Source: Spisula solida
Lineage: Eukaryota; Mollusca; Bivalvia; Venerida; Mactridae
Assembly: GCA_947247005.1 (NCBI GenBank)
Contig: OX365955.1
Span: 72,001 to 136,000, forward strand
Direction of reading: 5' to 3'
DNA length: 64,000 bases
The translations under genes were made by a program, and so were the position numbers. The notes below the pieces were generated by a model. The model made no database searches. It saw only the letters and a program-made list of their open reading frames with translations, and was not told the origin of the DNA. Below are positions 47,455 to 58,599 of this stretch, piece after piece. Positions within the stretch are counted from its first letter, which is position 1. The number at the start of each line of letters is the position of its first letter.

Positions 47455-47990
47455 GCAATACCTAAAGTGTTTTCTAACAAGGAGCCAGCTGTTGGAGGGA
47501 TGCTCTTCATAGACGGACCCTTTCTTGTAAACAGGGGTTTTCGAGCAACATCGACTTTAGAAACTGCACTGGTCCTGTCGTATAGCAAACCAACATAAAG
47601 CTTAAGTACCGGTAGCTGTGCATAAAATGTTGTCTAGTGAAAGCATTGGAAGCAGCGGTCATTTCATTATAAGATCCTTCTACCAACAAATGTTTGGTCA
47701 CATCATGTAAAGGCGTGGAACACCGGTGATGCTTTTGCTTTGTCTATGCCCGAGCGAGTTGCAATTGTGTGAGCAGCAATATAACGTAAGTTTTTTTCCA
47801 GTCCCAAGGCAACCAAAAGTTCTTCCACTGCAATTTGAGATCATGCAATAGCTAGAAGAAGAACATCCATATTGAAAGGTTGAACCATATCCTCGAAAAT
47901 CCATGTTATACAGCATCTTTGACAGGCAACATAATGTTGGTATCTGAATCAGATACATGGCGCTCTAATCCTGACAGGTGTAGCCCTTGT
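47455..47990 (-). pseudogene. decayed copy of an uncharacterised invertebrate gene family (HAFTGCD / LLYDRTS motifs)
   Basis: Across frames on the minus strand one reads VKDAV-x-HGFSRI, IAVEELLVALGLEKNLRYIA, KASPVFHAFT then CD, LLYDRTSAVSKVDVARKPLF and SIPPTAGSLL. These occur in that order in a multi-copy protein family that I recall from molluscs and cnidarians and cannot name. At least four stops or frameshifts interrupt it. It is probably a dead, dispersed copy, possibly spread with a mobile element. Confidence 0.65.
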
Positions 47991-49279
47991 GATGTATTAT
48001 GGGTTAGGAACTGGCCCATCTGCTATCCAGATTATGTCATGATAGTCGCAATGAGTTTAGCTTGCAATATCAACCCGACAAGTCCAACCATGTTGTGTTT
48101 AACAAACTTGGTGCCAATTAGAATTGTTCATTAGAGGCATGATAAGAAGATATTGACAGGAATCATATCACATACTCGAAAGTAATGTTGGATTACGTGT
48201 CCACAACGAGTTTAAACCAATTTCGTCTCCAAAACAAGTTGTAACCAATTTCGATTGTTCCAAATCTGCTAAAATACTCATTTTCCATCTGTGTTAAATT
48301 CAAGGGTAATAGATAAGAACATAAACATAATTTAACATCATAACTTCCATTTGAATAATTAATGATGCATATCAAACTATAAAATACTACACGAATCACC
48401 AAAAATCATTTCAAACAAGACTCAAATAATGAAGCTTTGACTGGTCAAACTTTGAGTAGTACATGTATGTATATGTACAAACATAACTTGTATGACTGGT
48501 TTTTGACCTTAACAAGCGGGGAACAAGACCAATGACCCAATTAGCAGTTACTTACATGTCTTTTAAAGAAATTATTTTCTCTTATGAGTGACGTTAAAAT
48601 TCATATACATGTAGGTGATAAAGACTCCGAGTGTTAATTGTCATCTTTACTATTTTAGTCTCCTCCGTTGATAAATATTTTACTTAACAGAAAAATAATC
48701 ATGTTCGGTTAAGTTGATGCAGGCTTTTTGAAACCATGATGAGTACCTGTGGTGACTTGACATGTCCGCATTTGGTGGTAAGTATCCCGTAGGACCCCCA
48801 ATGGTTGTTCCAATAGGTTATTAGTATCCCTTTTTGCTACGAAGAGTTTAATCTGCTAATGATTGGTTACCAAGGGTTCTTGGAGTCACAATGTACATTG
48901 ACGTATACTGAATAATTATTACATAATAATAACAGAAATAAGTAGAAATGTGCGCTGTAATGATTAAAATATTTCAAGGAAAATCAAACGTTGGGGTAAT
49001 GTTTTAGCTCATCTGACCACAAATTGCTCTTGATTACTTATCAAATCTGTCGTGCATCGTATATCTTTTTCAGGTTTAACCCCAAAATATTTTATTTTGT
49101 AAAATAGCATCAAACTTGATTTAAGATATCTTGAATTAAAAGATACTACAAGAATGTCCCAATCCAACTGAAATGATCAATTACTTTGTATTCTTCTGAT
49201 GCCGAATATTATACTTTTCGCTGTCGGTAGAAAAACATTTTATTAATTAAATTTGTAAGTTTTATTCTTTCAAGGGGTT
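47991..49279. other. intron, nothing recognised
   Basis: The upstream part may hold more of the decayed family, too diverged to align. The rest is AT-rich. Confidence 0.4.
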
Positions 49280-49525
49280 AAAGAGTTACAGAGCAGAAGG
49301 GCAGTAATGTCATTTGACCTATACCCCGAAGGTGTGACCTTGAAATGACCCATCCAGAACATGCGCTCTGCACGTCATCTTGATGTGGTGAACATATGTG
49401 TCGGATATCTTTAAAATCCTTCAAGGGTTCAAGAGTTACTGAGCAAAAGGAAAATTGCTAATGACAGACGGACAGACGGACACAGAGGCTATAACATAAT
49501 ACGGCCCTTCGGGCGTATAAAAAGC
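49280..49525 (-). mobile_element. end of a short repeat element (GCCCGAAGGGC tip)
   Basis: Two diverged units contain TTCAAGGGTTAAAGAGTTAC/TTCAAGGGTTCAAGAGTTAC. They are followed by ACAGACGGACAGACGGAC and the tip AATACGGCCCTTCGGGCGTA with a palindrome GCCC-TTC-GGGC. The layout is like families D and A. Confidence 0.6.
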
Positions 49526-50025
49526 TTTCGACTTCTTTTCTTAGTCTTCATCAGATTACAATAGATATTGTTTTGTAAAGCCAACACAAATTAATTATGT
49601 GGTTCTGGTTACATAGTGAAAATAAAAATAGGGTAGGTAGGTAGGAAAAACATTTTATCTTTATAATTATTTTATTTTTCCTTTTATAACAATATTACAG
49701 CAGAAACCCATTAACCTTTGGTTAAGATCTAAAAAGATAATAAATGACAAACCAGACGGGTAATTAACGCAGCACACAACAAAAGTAGCCGAAAGGTACA
49801 AAAAGAACACAGGAAAATGCAAACAACGATATTTTTATCTCAATATCAAAACTATCATAAAACTTAATACCAATTCCGCAAAAAAATATCGCAAAAAAAT
49901 ATTAATTTTTTGCAATAAAATGTTTAAGGTCGGGCCAAAAAATAGAGTTGGTCGTGTTATTAGAACCACATAATTTAAGTGTTTTGGCATAATTTAAATT
50001 CAAATATTTCAATAACCATGCCTAC
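49526..50025. other. intron, nothing recognised
   Basis: AT-rich, with a GGTAGGTAGGTAGG stretch at 49633. Confidence 0.5.
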
Positions 50026-50133
50026 CAGACACTCAATATTTAGCTGTTCAGCTAATTGGTATATCTTTCTTGTTGCAAGCTTGGCCTCTTCCATTTTCTT
50101 ATTTTCTTCTAAAACAATCCTCTGCATGAATTC
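50026..50133 (-). CDS. PRC1: PRC1-like exon, N-terminal coiled-coil (most upstream exon identified with confidence)
   Basis: This 108-bp exon has acceptor TTTTATTCAG and donor GTAGGC and is phase 0 at both ends. It encodes 36 residues containing RIVLEENKKMEEAKLATRKI and QLAEQLNIECL. The homologous PRC1 stretch has AEEESLKERL followed by KELNTLCSELHVE. The next exon (23231-23301) continues in phase 0. The preceding family segment, around an IWxxIGI motif, was not found in 50134-64000. It either lies beyond the window, is missing, or has diverged too far to recognise. Confidence 0.82.
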
Positions 50134-50360
50134 CTGAATAAAAGCAAAGACAACATGATAGTCTATTTTTATTAAACAAAATGTCTTCTACTGTCTTCAA
50201 TGGTTAGAATCGAAACAAAATAATGAAAATGGCGCAGATTTTGGGACGTTACTCGAATAATATTTAACTTAGCATAGAATAAAATACACAAATATATGAA
50301 GTATACAAAGCCCGACTAGCAAATATTTTTTATTTTTGTCGAAACATAAGAATGTATTAC

Positions 50361-50950
50361 AACAAGAGCACCGCCTTGCGGGTGCGTACGCTCATCTGAT
50401 AATTGTCACTGTAAAAAAGCTCTGTAAGACTTGCATTAAGTAGGGCAGTGTTATGAGTCTTGCTTAAAATAGTTGGTATTGATGGTAAAAAAGGGGCAAT
50501 AACTCTGCAAAATGCTGATCAGAGTTATGGGTCATGCTTGACATGGTCAGGTATTGTTAGTGAATAAGCGTTGAAAGTTTCAAAGCAATAGCCCACATAG
50601 TGTATGAGAAAAGTGGACCTAAACACAAAACTTAACCAAGGATGGTGAACAAGTGTTGAAAGTTTCAATAACTCTTATAATTTAGGAGAAAACTTATATA
50701 TATAACCAAGGCATTTTATTTTCTAAGTCGAAAAAGGGGCAATAATACTTAAAAAATGCAGATCAGAGTTATGGGTCTTGCTTTACAGGCTCAGGTATTG
50801 ATGGTGAACAAGTGTTGCAAGTTTCAAAGCAATAGCTATGATAGTTCATGAAAAAAGTTTACCTAAGCACAAAACTTAACCATGCAACGCCATCGCCTAT
50901 CAAGTGATGACAATAACTCATCTTTTTTCAAAAATCAGATGAGCTAAAAA
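50361..50950 (-). mobile_element. Helitron-like element, family B copy 1
   Basis: On the minus strand it starts TTTTTAGCTCATCTGAT, carries three to four units with CAGGTATTGATGGTGAA (in plus-strand reading), and ends ATCAGATGAGCGTACG, a hairpin with GCACC/GGTGC arms and CTCTTGTT. It has the same end layout as families A and C. Confidence 0.8.
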
Positions 50951-51470
50951 CAAAGCAAACGCATAAAGAATGCTACATAATTTATGTCCCGCCAGATGGT
51001 GCTTTAAATGCTGGTAAACTTATACATTTTCAGACCTAAACCGCAAATTTGTAAAGTTCACATCTCATAATATTTTTCGAATAATAAAGACTATGGTTTA
51101 CCTATAGTCGCCGTTAACCGGGGTGAATTAGATTTTAGCGGCTTCATGCCGCCCTTAAAAATATGAAACTTTTAAGTACTCATATACCTTAATTATAGCA
51201 ATTCTCACTGCTTTTGGATATTACTCATCACTTTTTGCTTTGGCCAAAGCCTCGTGCATCACTTTTGGTCAAAACGTTGGAGACACAATGTTGGTTGTAA
51301 TTTCAGTTCGGGTTATTTTAAATGATTTATTTATTTGGTTATTAACTGAAAAGGACTTTAAAGCATTGGAATATACATTGAATGTCATTAATATACACTC
51401 AACCAAATTCCTAATCGTCACTTTTCAAAATGATGTATTTTTGTACACAATAATGGAGAAGTATGTATCA
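50951..51470. other. no supported gene
   Basis: A 105-codon plus frame (51240-51557) runs into the Harbinger terminus and lacks a recognisable domain. Confidence 0.4.
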
Positions 51471-51905
51471 GGGGGCCGTTTCATTAAACTTCGTACGCAA
51501 GAAATCTTCGTAAGTTCTTCGTACGAACTTCGTAGGCCCAAAAGAGCGTTTCAGTAAACTCAACTTCGTAAGAAAATTCGTAAGAAATTCGTAGATTTCT
51601 TCGTTAGTCTACGACAGGCGAGTACCTTGCGTAAACTACGAAACAAAATGGCGGCGTTTATTCTCCATAAGGCCCAACGAACAGAAAAAGGGTGTTTTGA
51701 GAAAAATAACAAATAAATTAGACGATCTGTGTGAGGAGGAAGTGAGAGAGAGGCACCGGCTATCACGGAAAGGTGTTATTTGGTTGGTAGACCTTATTGA
51801 AGACGATATTGGTCCCTTTGCCAACCGAACAAAACCTTTAGATGCAACTAAGAAGGTACAGTCAACGTTAAATAATACATTTTTGCTAGTTAGGGCGACT
51901 TAAAT
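51471..51905 (+). pseudogene. PIF/Harbinger transposon fragment: terminus plus transposase N-terminus
   Basis: GGGGGCCGTTTCATTAAAC (51471) resembles a Harbinger terminal repeat. After TTCGTA-rich sequence, an ATG at 51648 opens MAAFILHKAQRTEKGCFEKN, then a stop. In another frame DDLCEEEVRERHRLSRKGVI and WLVDLIEDDIGPFANRTKPL follow to 51903. This matches the N-terminal region of HARBI1-type nucleases (DxEL-x2-RYR-x3-ILxLVDxLxxDL). The catalytic part and the other terminus are missing. Confidence 0.75.
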
Positions 51906-53101
51906 GACGCCCGATAGCATAGAGGGTGATTTTACAGTGAACACCGCTGTTAATGTAAACAATTGCGTGGTAACCGCGCCACTCGTACTTAGGTCAATTC
52001 GTACTTTTGTTCATTCGAATCTTATCATTTTTCGATCAACCTGTAATCATTTCATAGTCAGCTGGCATCCCTGCTTTTATAAGGTTGCTGTTACTCTACT
52101 TTCAGTAGTTTTCTTCAGGGATTTTACGTTCCGTTTTAATTTCTGTAGACCTATCTAGCTATCCATGTAGGTAACCACTTGGTAAAGGGGGGAAAATATC
52201 AACAGAGAATGGAAAGCCTCGCTACAACACAGCAAATAGGCATGCACTTCATTTAACGCGTATATTTTAACCTTTAGCATGCTGCCTAAATAATAGGTTC
52301 AATAGCCTAGTAAACTGCCTACCTAACGTCATGACGTCATTGCTGCAACTGAATTAATTTTGGTGTTTTTAACTGTGACTCAGGCTCATTGTCGAAGAGC
52401 AGTAGGGCCTTGATCTACATCGTATAATAGCTTGTGGATGTAAAAAAACTTTTTCTGCTTACACCAGCCTGTCCCACGTGTAAGCATATAAATATTGAAA
52501 CAAGGTGGAAGTTTATGATATATTTATTCACATTTCTTATTTTTACATGGAAATGCATGATTTCTGTCAAACTCCACCATTCATGCCATTGTCAAGTGGT
52601 TCATTGGTGAAATGTTTGGTCCAGGCATTAATTTTGTATGTGTATGTCCAGTTGCCTCAACAACCAAATTCGACTTGTACAGCCTCAGTAAGCAGCATCA
52701 GCACGGTATCATCTCACATCAGTCGACCGGCAGTTCTGAAAATACAAAAAAAAATCTCAGAACATTCAATAATTTACCATAACCAAGAACTATGTAAATA
52801 TTTAACATAGTACCTTATTTTTAACAATGTGTAAGAGCGGTAGATCTATGAACCGTGTAAACATGTAGAACTACCGTTGAGAACGAGGCCTACAGTACTG
52901 TGAAAACTGCAGTCATATAGAAAAAAATGCGATGCGAACACTTTCATGTTTTATACCAACATAAACTATTGCACTAATAAGGTACATCAATTTCCAAAAT
53001 CTATTTCGTTTCTCAATAAGTTAAATTAGGAACTATGAAGATAATGTTTTCATTTCGTAAATTCACTTATTCCTCGCGAAAACTCATAACAAAACACTTA
53101 C
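51906..53101. other. no supported gene
   Basis: A 101-codon plus frame at 52505-52810 is unassigned. On the minus strand a TTTTCAG acceptor-like site near 52740 opens a short frame with stops. Nothing is recognised. Confidence 0.4.
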
Positions 53102-53134
53102 CTTGATCCGAAAATGCATGATCGCTTTCGCCAT
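53102..53134 (-). CDS. possible first coding exon (very uncertain)
   Basis: On the minus strand ATGGCGAAAG begins 11 codons (MAKAIMHFRIK) ending in phase 0 at a consensus donor AAG|GTAAGTG. Splicing to the phase-0 exon 50026-50133 would keep the frame. CpG-rich DNA lies just upstream (53280-53460). However, PRC1 homologues have a longer N-terminus, so this may be chance. Confidence 0.2.
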
Positions 53135-53279
53135 TAGCAAATATTTCCATTTGTGTATCGCATGCATTCATCCATGTCATATCGCTGTTAATTTAACTGT
53201 AAAAGCCGCTAAACTTTCATATTTTCATTTCACAATCGAGATTTACGATTGTCTGTCGTACATGACCTCAAAAGAATTG

Positions 53280-53460
53280 GGGAAGGTAAAAACATTGACG
53301 ACTACACGCGAGAACGGAAAGTCGGTCGTCACGTCGCATAAATGCGACCCGAGCGGCACGGAATAAAATTATCGTGTCGCATCAGAGCGACGGCAGCGGT
53401 TCGACGTAACGTCGTATGGTGCATAGATGCGACGGCAGCATGATAAAGGTTAACCTTTAG
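53280..53460. promoter_or_regulatory. CpG-rich stretch with GTCGCAT hairpin
   Basis: It is rich in CG dinucleotides within AT-rich surroundings. The words GTCGCAT/ATGCGAC recur, including GTCGCAT-AA-ATGCGAC at 53333-53348. It could be a promoter region for a minus-strand transcript, or simply a repeat remnant. Confidence 0.3.
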
Positions 53461-53479
53461 AAGTCAACCATATAGGTAT

Positions 53480-53770
53480 ACTCACAGGTCCTTGTCTCGC
53501 TAAACATATGAGAAATAAATACATGTACAAATGTAAGCATGTTTAGCAGGCGTGTGCCCACTGTGTATAGTTGTCTTTCTTCATATAAAAGCAGGAGAGG
53601 TCCAACTGTAAACAGGTGTCATTTCATTTAAATGGAGACGAAGACCAACTAGATCAACGTATCTATAGGTGTTATTTCATATTCACTGCAGGTGCTCTGG
53701 ACCCCTTGTCATGATGTATACAAATGTAGGTGTAATTCCATATCAATACAAGACAAATTTTTGATGCAAT
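53480..53770. repeat. degenerate units of the 55-bp satellite
   Basis: AGGTGTTATTTCATATTCAC, GCAGGTGCTCTGGACCCC and related words recur here in diverged form. The homogeneous array of the same family is at 57604-58100. Confidence 0.7.
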
Positions 53771-53940
53771 GCATCAAAGTAGCCGCCATTGTGTGGTTAA
53801 CATGGCATGAATACTGTTATATCAAGCATAAACTATAACCCTGTTATAAATTATTCTAAACAACTGAAATCTCTAACGTTTAATTCAGATAGAATCAAAT
53901 TGAGCGGGAAATATTCCAATATACACAGGTATTTGACATT

Positions 53941-54186
53941 ATATACTGGGAGACACTGAAAAGTTACCACTTATATATGTCTCAGTATTTTGTATACAAT
54001 ATGACCTATCGGTACAAAAGTTTTCTAGTGTGTGCATTTGAATATTGTTAAATAGGATAGCTGTGACTACTCAGTAAGGTAAAAAAACATAGTAGTGTTC
54101 GGCTTTTAACACAGTGTAACGTGGATTTTAAATATAAGAGCCAATTGATAGGATGGTACCTAACTTTTCATTGATGCTGAGTATAA
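53941..54186. mobile_element. 246-bp MITE with CTGAAAAGTTACC-type ends
   Basis: The left end ATATACTGGGAGACACTGAA and the right end, read inverted, TTATACTCAGCATCAATGAA, each followed by AAGTTA, are imperfect inverted copies. Related pieces lie at 9780-10130. No coding capacity. Confidence 0.7.
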
Positions 54187-54699
54187 GTAACGTGTATAAT
54201 AGATCTAGATCTTTTAATTTCTACTTATTGTATAACAGCAATTTCGTTTACAAATGCATTTCTATATGGACGCACAAAACGTTCTAATATACACGTGCTG
54301 CACGATATGAAGTAAAAAAAACATAAGTACATGTAGCATGCAACCCTCGATATATACAATTACATGCACATTATAAATCACTGAAACATTATTATGTGAC
54401 CATTCTAAATAGCTTACTGGCATTGGAAACTAGTCATCATTCCTTTGACCAATTAGATGTGCAGTGTTGCAATGTCACCAGATTATTAACATAATTCAAA
54501 ATAATTTTAAAGTACTTGATAGTTCCACATATTTATTGGATTAAAGTAACAGTAGAATACAAGGTATCGGTAAAACCGAATTATGCTTCCCAAAATTGAA
54601 AATAACATAACAAGAAAATAATGCAGAATTATGGCTCTTTGACACCGCTCTTCCTCTTGAAGGTCTCTATCATTATGTGAAGTTTCAATCAAATGCCAT
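54187..54699. other. nothing recognised
   Basis: AT-rich. A 61-codon minus frame (54507-54692) runs into the start of the next repeat. Confidence 0.4.
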
Positions 54700-55555
54700 C
54701 AATACTGTTCAAGTTAGGGACCTGCCAAGCATTAATTTGTATGAAAAAGGGAGATAATTAAAAAACAATACAGGTACAGTTATGTTTTTGTGGCACTGCA
54801 CTTCACCTATAAAGTTTCAAATCAATACCTCCCATAATGAAGGAGTTATGACCTGGACAAGAAGTAGGTATAAAAGCACAAAAAGGCCATAACTCCAAAA
54901 ACTTACAATAAAGAGTTATGTTTCTTGTGCACCGCACTACCTCTCAATGAGATCTATTCACATATGAAGTTTCAAATTGATATCTCTAATACTGTATGAG
55001 TTATGGCCCAGACAAGAATTAAGTATGAAAAATTACAAAGGGAAATAACTCAAAAATATATAATGTAGGTTTATGGTACTTTCACACTGCACTTCCCATA
55101 AATGAGGTCTATTTACCTATGAATTTTCAATTTAATATCTCTAATACTGTATGAGTTATGGCCCGGACAAGAATTAAGTATGAACAAATAGAAAGGGGAG
55201 TAACTAAAAAATATGCAATCAAGAGTTATGGTTCTTGTGCACTGCACTTCCCCTCAATGAGATCTAGTCACCGATGAAGTTTCAAATTGATATCTCTAAT
55301 ACTGTTCAAGTTATGGCCCAGACAAGAATTAAGTATGAAAAATTACAAAGGGGAATAACTAAAAAAATATGCAATCAAGAGTTATGGTTGTTGTGCACTG
55401 CACTTCCCCTCAAAATCAGGTCTATTCACCTAAGAAGTTTCAAATTAATATCTCTAATACTCTTCAAGTTATGGCCCGGACAAAAGTGTGACGGACGGAC
55501 AGACGGACGGACAAAGCGGCAACTATATGCTCACCCTTCGGGGAGCATAAAAATA
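54700..55555 (-). mobile_element. repeat element, family D, about 155-bp units
   Basis: Five units step by about 155 bp (AGTTATGGCCCGGACAAGAA at about 54846, 55001, 55156, 55311 and 55469). The right end is GACGGACGGACAAAGCGGCA, TATATGCTCACCCTTCGGGG and AGCATAAAAA. The tip contains GCTCACCCTTCGGGGAGC, a hairpin. The 96-codon frame at 55274-55564 is repeat-derived. Confidence 0.8.
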
Positions 55556-55919
55556 CACAATTAGGCACTCCTGCATTTTAAATGAGGACTTGGGATTCGA
55601 TGACGGTGCAGTTACATTGTACCTAGTGATTTTTCTACTTCACTCATGGAGCTGAAAATATTGGCTGTCATTTTGAGGTATTTCAGCTTTACAGAGGTTA
55701 AATTAATAGCTATGCTCATTCAGGTTATTGTAAAAAGGTAAACAACAAATTAGGTCCTTTGGCAATCACTTATTAAATATGTTAAAAGCTAAACATGCAT
55801 TTTTAAATTATTTAGCTCTCAATAAAGCAATTAAAAAAGGTACAAAGGTCTATTTTCATTTTAATATTTTTTTCGAACTGACAAATATTTATTCAGACTG
55901 ACAAATATTCATTCGGACT
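55556..55919. other. nothing recognised
   Basis: AT-rich. ACTGACAAATATTCATTCGG-type words repeat twice near 55876-55920, leading into the minisatellite. Confidence 0.45.
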
Positions 55920-56370
55920 GACAACATTATGACCGTCATGTGGATAAGGAAAATTATTGGCTTGACTGTCGTGCGGATAAGGAAAATAATCGGCACAACC
56001 GACGTGCGGATAAGAAAATTAATCGGTATAATCATCGTGCAAATAAGGAAAATAATTCAATTATTGGCACAACCGCGTTGCGCATCAGGAAGATAAATTG
56101 CACAACCGTCGTGCGGATACTGAAAATAATTTGCATGACTGTCATGCCCATAGGGAAAATAATTGGCACGACCATCATGCGCATAAGGAAAATATTTGGT
56201 TACAAAGACTGCCGTTCGGTTTACCGAAGTAATCGGGACGACTGTCAGACGCATAAGGATAATAATAATTGACACAGAAAATAATTGGCACGACTGTCAT
56301 GTGGTTAAGGAAAATAATTGGCACGACCGTCATGCAGATAACGAAGATAATCGACAACATACTGTTAAAA
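55920..56370. repeat. 33-bp minisatellite readable as 11-residue repeats
   Basis: About 12 units of GCGGATAAGGAAAATAATNG then GCACGACCGTC, 33 bp each, with two local expansions. The plus strand gives an ADKENNWHDCR-like 11-residue repeat over 110 codons (55940-56272) and again at 56196-56459. The minus strand gives YFPYAHDGRAN-like repeats. No start context or flanking exons support a protein. Confidence 0.8.
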
Positions 56371-56870
56371 AGGATTTCACAAGCATCTGTCGATTAACGA
56401 TGCTCATCCAAGACTGCCCAGCTCGACTAAATCAAACTAATGTCATTATAAGTCTGTGATATTTCTTCATTTTGGTTACTAAACTTTTAAAAGATTTCAG
56501 ATTTATTTAACAGTTTTCAATAGTGTTAAACTCGTACAGTCACAGTGTAGCACACGATGCCTTGTACTAATGTAAAAAATAGGCGTGCAAAAACGAAATA
56601 GTAAAGCACAATAGATGCAAAACATTGTTCAAAAGTTATTTACATTTTGGGTCGAATCGGTACGAGTACGACAGTGACTTACTTTTACAGAATTCACATT
56701 CAAGGTTTAAACTCTGTATCGGATGTTGATGAAATTGCATTTCTACGTTCGTTGTGAGTATTAAAGAAGATTTTCCTTGTTCAACAAGTACTCGCATCGT
56801 TTAATCAGTTATTTGCGGCTATTTTTGATAAGATTTTATCGATACAATGCTATATCTACTTCCGCCGTCA
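56371..56870. other. nothing recognised
   Basis: 56745-56815 (TATTAAAGAAGATTTTCCTT, CAAGTACTCGCATCG) resembles 34420-34475, so it is a small dispersed repeat. No gene. Confidence 0.45.
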
Positions 56871-57109
56871 TGTTTAAAACGCGGCCAAACTGCGGGCAAG
56901 TGCGGCCAAATCAAGCAACTTTAAAATCATCGATATATTGTTCATAACGTTAGAAAATTACTTATATAACCAAAATAAACAGCACAATATCACATAAATT
57001 GCTAAAATACTGATATGTTACCGTTAAACTTTTGGAAGCAAGTACCCGGACCAACCCATTATGTGGCCGCAGATTCGACCGCACCGTAGTTTGACCGCGT
57101 TTTAAACAA
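56871..57109. mobile_element. 239-bp MITE-like element with CG-rich inverted ends
   Basis: TGTTTAAAACGCGGCCAAAC at the left and GTTTGACCGCGTTTTAAACA at the right are inverted with one mismatch. Similarity continues inward for about 20 bp (TGCGGCC words). The middle is AT-rich. Confidence 0.75.
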
Positions 57110-57603
57110 GTCTATTTAGAGTACAGAATTTAAAAATAGACTAACTCCGGTGATACACAATATTTTTAATCAAATTAATGTATAAATTTTAGCAATTTCT
57201 TTTCTTTTCATTATCTATAATTAATAAATAAGAAAATTTATTTGAAACTCTATATATTATTGTTTTCACGCGAAAACATCAGCATCATTGGTAAACGAAT
57301 AAAACTAGCGATAAAACTAGCGATCAGTTCAGTAGTAAAGAAAGGGTTAGCAATTTAATTATTAAAACGGAAACATTTTTTTATTTTAATTACGAACATT
57401 ATCCATCCAAAAAATGTCATTTATGGTGGGATCAATAAGAATTTAAATGTGTTTATATAGGTATCAATTTATATCTTCAATATCCACGCAAACAAATTTA
57501 TTCATTTTATTAACTATCAGTAACTTGTCCTTTCACGCCCAGGGGAGAAATTTGGTTTGTACTACATAAGATGGGCGGCTATCAACAAATGCTGTGGGCC
57601 CAC
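57110..57603. other. nothing recognised
   Basis: AT-rich, with a short direct repeat AAAACTAGCGAT at about 57302. Confidence 0.5.
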
Positions 57604-58100
57604 TATGTAGGTGTTATACTTCACATAAATGCAGGTGCTCTTGGCCCATTGTTAGTATATGTGCTATTTGATATAAATGCAGGTGCTCTTGACCCACTGT
57701 ACATATAAATAAGTGTGTTATTTCATATTTAATGCAGGTGCTCTGGACCCACTGTACATATATATAAGTGTGTTATTTCATATTTAATGCACGTGCTCTG
57801 GACCCACTGTACATATATATAAGTGTGTTATTTCATATTTAATGCAGGTGCTCTGGACCCACTGTACATATATATAAGTGTGTTATTTCATATTTAATGC
57901 AGGTGCTCTGGACCCACTGTACATATAAATAAGTGTGTTATTTCATATTTAATGCAGGTGCTCTGGACCCACTGTACATATATATAAGTGTGTTATTTCA
58001 TATTTAATACAGGTGCTCTGGACCCACTGTACATATATATAAGTGTGTTATTTCATATTTAATGCAGGTGCTCTGGACCTACTGTATACAGGTTTCATTT
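57604..58100. repeat. 55-bp satellite array
   Basis: Seven near-identical units step exactly 55 bp (AATGCAGGTGCTCTGGACCC at 57731, 57786, 57841, 57896, 57951, 58006 and 58061), preceded by two diverged units. There are no spacers between units. Confidence 0.95.
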
Positions 58101-58599
58101 CATATCCCATTGTTGTGCAGCAATGTCATGTTGTGTATTGCTAAAATGCTGATCATGGCACTATACACCGTGACCACTTGATACATGTAGGCCCTACCTA
58201 GCCCTAATTCTGTTTTACATAACTTATTTTTACTAATAATTAATACAGAATTTCATGCAGAAAGAACAAACTGGTTGATTCATACAGGTACATATGGTCA
58301 AATAGTTGACAAAACAAAGAGACAATACTTCCTTTTACTGGTAGGTGTGTGTGGTAAAATGAAAGGAACAGAATTGATTAACCTACATCCTTACACTCAT
58401 ATGGATAACGCTAGGGTAATAGTAAATAATACACCAGACTAATTCTTGTTCTATGTTGAATGATTTACATATAATACATATGAAGGTGTATTGTATATTC
58501 CAGAAAATTCTCTAAACATAAAAATATTGAGAAATTGTACAATGTAACACATGTACATGGAGTAATTTGCCATTTGTAGCTGCCTGCCAAGCATTGAAT
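58101..58599. other. nothing recognised
   Basis: AT-rich spacer between the satellite and the family C copy. Confidence 0.5.

Noticed and set aside
52505..53366. Two plus-strand frames of 87-101 codons
   Set aside because: No recognisable domain. The second is antisense to a possible minus-strand exon with a better splice signal.
57604..58100. CRISPR-like regular array
   Set aside because: The 55-bp units are directly contiguous with no unique spacers, and the DNA is animal. It is a satellite.
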